Part shown: piece by piece, positions 62,721-64,000 of the stretch
How positions within the stretch are numbered: position 1 is the stretch's first letter
How the letters are laid out: each line of letters starts with the position of its first letter
Assembly (NCBI GenBank): GCA_028709785.1
Contig: JAQUTK010000018.1
Coordinates: 1-64,000, forward strand
Direction of reading: 5' to 3'
Length of the DNA stretch: 64,000 nucleotides
Source of the DNA: Bacteroidales bacterium
GTDB taxonomy: Bacteria > Bacteroidota > Bacteroidia > Bacteroidales > JAQUTK01
Program-made: the position numbers and the translations under genes
The notes under the pieces: generated by a model
Told to the model about the DNA's origin: nothing
Databases searched by the model: none
Seen by the model: the letters and a program-made list of their open reading frames with translations, nothing else

Positions 62721-63563
62721 ATGAAGAAGATTGCTCTTCAAGGAGTTCGGGGTTGCTTCCATGAGATTGCGGCCAGAGCCTATTTCAGAAACGAAGATCT
62801 AGAGATTGTAGAATGCAAGTCGTTTAAGGATGTTTTTGAAGCGATGAAAAAAGACTCCTCACTTCTTGGCGTGATAGCTATTGAGAATACAATAGCGGGC
62901 AGTCTGCTACCCAATCATGATTTGCTGCGTAACAGCAACTCATGGATCATCGGCGAACATAAGCTCAGAGTCAAACAAAATCTGTGTGTCTTGCCTGATG
63001 ACAAACTTTCTGATATCACGGAAGTGCGTTCTCATCCGATCGCATTGATGCAATGCGGTGAGTTTCTGGATACCCATCCGGAATGGAAACTGGTTGAAAC
63101 GGAAGATACAGCTTTAAGTGCCAGAGAGATAGCCTGTAATAACGGACATGGTCAGGCGGCTATCTGCGGCACATTAGCCGCTGAGATCTATGGATTAAAA
63201 GTCCTGGTTCCGGGTGTTGAAACCAACAAGCGCAACTTTACCCGTTTTCTTATGTTGGCAGACAAATGGCTTGCCGATGAAATGAACAAGGACAAAGAGA
63301 TCAACAAGGCTTCTCTTGTGTTTGCTGTCTCACACCAGCCGGGTGCCCTTTCAAAAGTGTTGTCCATCTTCTCTTTCTATGATATCAACCTGACAAAGAT
63401 CCAGTCATTGCCTATCGTCGGACGCGAATGGGAGTACCTCTTCTACATTGACGTGACTTTTGATGATTATCTCCGATATAAACAGTCGTTGGATGCCATT
63501 GCCCCATTAACTAAAAACTTTAAAATACTTGGTGAATATGCTTCAGGAGAACAAAGCGTTTAA
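62721..63563 (+). CDS. pheA: Prephenate dehydratase with ACT domain
   Basis: A 280-aa monofunctional enzyme converting prephenate to phenylpyruvate, the committed step to phenylalanine. The catalytic half (1-185) shows IALQGVRGCFHEIAA, GVIAIENTIAGSLLPNHDLL, VRSHPIALMQC, DTALSAREIA and AAICGTLAAEIYGL with NKRNFTRFLML (the TRF motif). The ACT regulatory domain (about 200-275) has GALSKVLSIFSFYDINLTKIQSLP and REWEYLFYIDV. The canonical ESRP of the Phe site reads IQSLP, so feedback binding may differ. No chorismate mutase is fused. A stop at 63563 lies 26 bp inside the next gene, giving tight coupling. It is preceded by the attenuator described above. Confidence 0.96.
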   Translation: MKKIALQGVRGCFHEIAARAYFRNEDLEIVECKSFKDVFEAMKKDSSLLGVIAIENTIAGSLLPNHDLLRNSNSWIIGEHKLRVKQNLCVLPDDKLSDITEVRSHPIALMQCGEFLDTHPEWKLVETEDTALSAREIACNNGHGQAAICGTLAAEIYGLKVLVPGVETNKRNFTRFLMLADKWLADEMNKDKEINKASLVFAVSHQPGALSKVLSIFSFYDINLTKIQSLPIVGREWEYLFYIDVTFDDYLRYKQSLDAIAPLTKNFKILGEYASGEQSV

Positions 63564-64000
63564 AATACAGCCCGCCGAACGCCTCTCGAGCGTCAGCGAA
63601 TACTATTTCTCGAAAAAGCTTCAGGAGATAGCCGCGATGAATGAGGCGGGAAAGGATGTCATCAGTCTGGGCATCGGCAGTCCCGATCTTCCTCCTTCAG
63701 AAGAGACGCTGCGCACGATGTGTGAAGAGACCATGAAGCCCGGCAATCACGGATATCAGCCTTATGTCGGTATCCCGGAACTTCGCAATGGCTTTGCTGT
63801 CTGGTATAAACGCTGGTACGATGTTGATCTGGATCCAAAGACCGAGATTCAGCCGTTGATTGGTTCCAAAGAAGGAGTGCTCCATATATCGATGGCCTTT
63901 CTGAATCCCGGCGATGGCGTGCTCTTACCCAATCCCGGTTATCCCACCTATACCTCGGTCAGCCGCCTGGTAGGTGCCGAGACTCACTTTTATGACCTTC
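63538..64000 (+). CDS. Class I/II aminotransferase, N-terminal part (window edge)
   Basis: An open frame from ATG 63538 runs to the window end (154 codons) without stop, so it is missing from the ORF track. It encodes a fold-type I PLP aminotransferase: RLSSVSEYYFSKKLQEIAA, GKDVISLGIGSPDLPPSEE, HGYQPYVGIPELRNGFAVWY, IGSKEGVLHIS and FLNPGDGVLLPNPGYPTY. The PLP lysine lies beyond the edge. Its 26-bp overlap with pheA suggests that it is the aromatic aminotransferase of the operon, transaminating phenylpyruvate and hydroxyphenylpyruvate; this is inferred from context and cannot be proved from sequence. Confidence 0.88.
   Translation, partial: MLQENKAFKIQPAERLSSVSEYYFSKKLQEIAAMNEAGKDVISLGIGSPDLPPSEETLRTMCEETMKPGNHGYQPYVGIPELRNGFAVWYKRWYDVDLDPKTEIQPLIGSKEGVLHISMAFLNPGDGVLLPNPGYPTYTSVSRLVGAETHFYDL

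Overview
The window looks like chromosomal core DNA of a Bacteroidota bacterium in the order Bacteroidales. The evidence is the class-typical promoter element TAnnTTTG (usually with TTG/TTTG about 19-20 bp upstream) in front of many genes, a GT3-type glycogen synthase paired with a short-form glucan phosphorylase, a sodium-pumping methylmalonyl-CoA decarboxylase operon (succinate to propionate), SusC-like TonB plug motifs, and a CarboxypepD-type TonB receptor. One secreted glycoside hydrolase ends in a type IX secretion (T9SS) sorting tail. That argues for a Porphyromonadaceae, Tannerellaceae or Dysgonomonadaceae-like lineage rather than classical Bacteroides, but genus cannot be fixed from here. 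There is no phage, IS element, CRISPR array or rRNA. One tRNA (Ala, GGC) is present. No gene-free stretch exceeds 300 bp.

Layout. 1-8.7 kb: a truncated envelope protein, aroB, a GSCFA protein, then dxs-trkA-trkH on the opposite strand (isoprenoids and K+ uptake), followed by a periplasmic phosphoesterase and a small envelope protein. 8.8-16.8 kb: a BlaI repressor followed by three tandem BlaR1-type M56 peptidase/TonB hybrid proteins and a triple-TonB-domain protein, headed by a double BlaI-type operator overlapping the promoter. 16.9-22.3 kb: a five-module T9SS-exported GH76 mannanase, an HU-like protein with four exact-period 22-bp palindromic repeats in its leader, and a nitrilase/acyltransferase/small-protein set. 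22.5-26.7 kb: glycogen synthase and phosphorylase. 26.8-32.4 kb: a tightly coupled inositol-lipid operon (nucleotidyltransferase/ATP-grasp fusion, CDP-alcohol phosphatidyltransferase, YbhN-type membrane protein, HAD phosphatase, myo-inositol-phosphate synthase). 32.5-37.1 kb: methylmalonyl-CoA epimerase and decarboxylase subunits, with a gamma subunit that carries an exported lamin-tail domain. 37.2-46.1 kb: lipid kinase, tRNA-Ala, ruvC, RlpA, a 987-aa receiver/PPDK-N protein, patatin, NlpC/P60, Maf, KdsC-like, DUF2520-like, a membrane protein and a nitroreductase. 46.1-54.7 kb: an acyltransferase, a TonB receptor, short ComEC, rpe, a small ORF, an ECF sigma factor, mtgA and fmt. 54.7-62.5 kb: ClC channel, a sugar-phosphate transferase, tsaC, recJ and recQ. 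62.5-64 kb: the start of an aromatic amino acid operon (pheA, aminotransferase).

The most striking regulatory element lies ahead of pheA: a 25-codon leader ORF in which eight of ten consecutive codons are Phe or Tyr, followed by mutually exclusive pause, antiterminator and terminator hairpins. It has every element of a textbook ribosome-mediated attenuator. The other leading observations are the M56/TonB array with its double operator, the inositol-lipid operon with an unusual fusion enzyme and a non-canonical transferase motif, the HU-gene leader repeats, and the receiver/PPDK-N protein that lacks the rest of PEP synthase.

Starts were moved from the ORF-track start where an internal ATG fits the promoter, the neighbouring stop codon or the family better; each case is stated in its entry.
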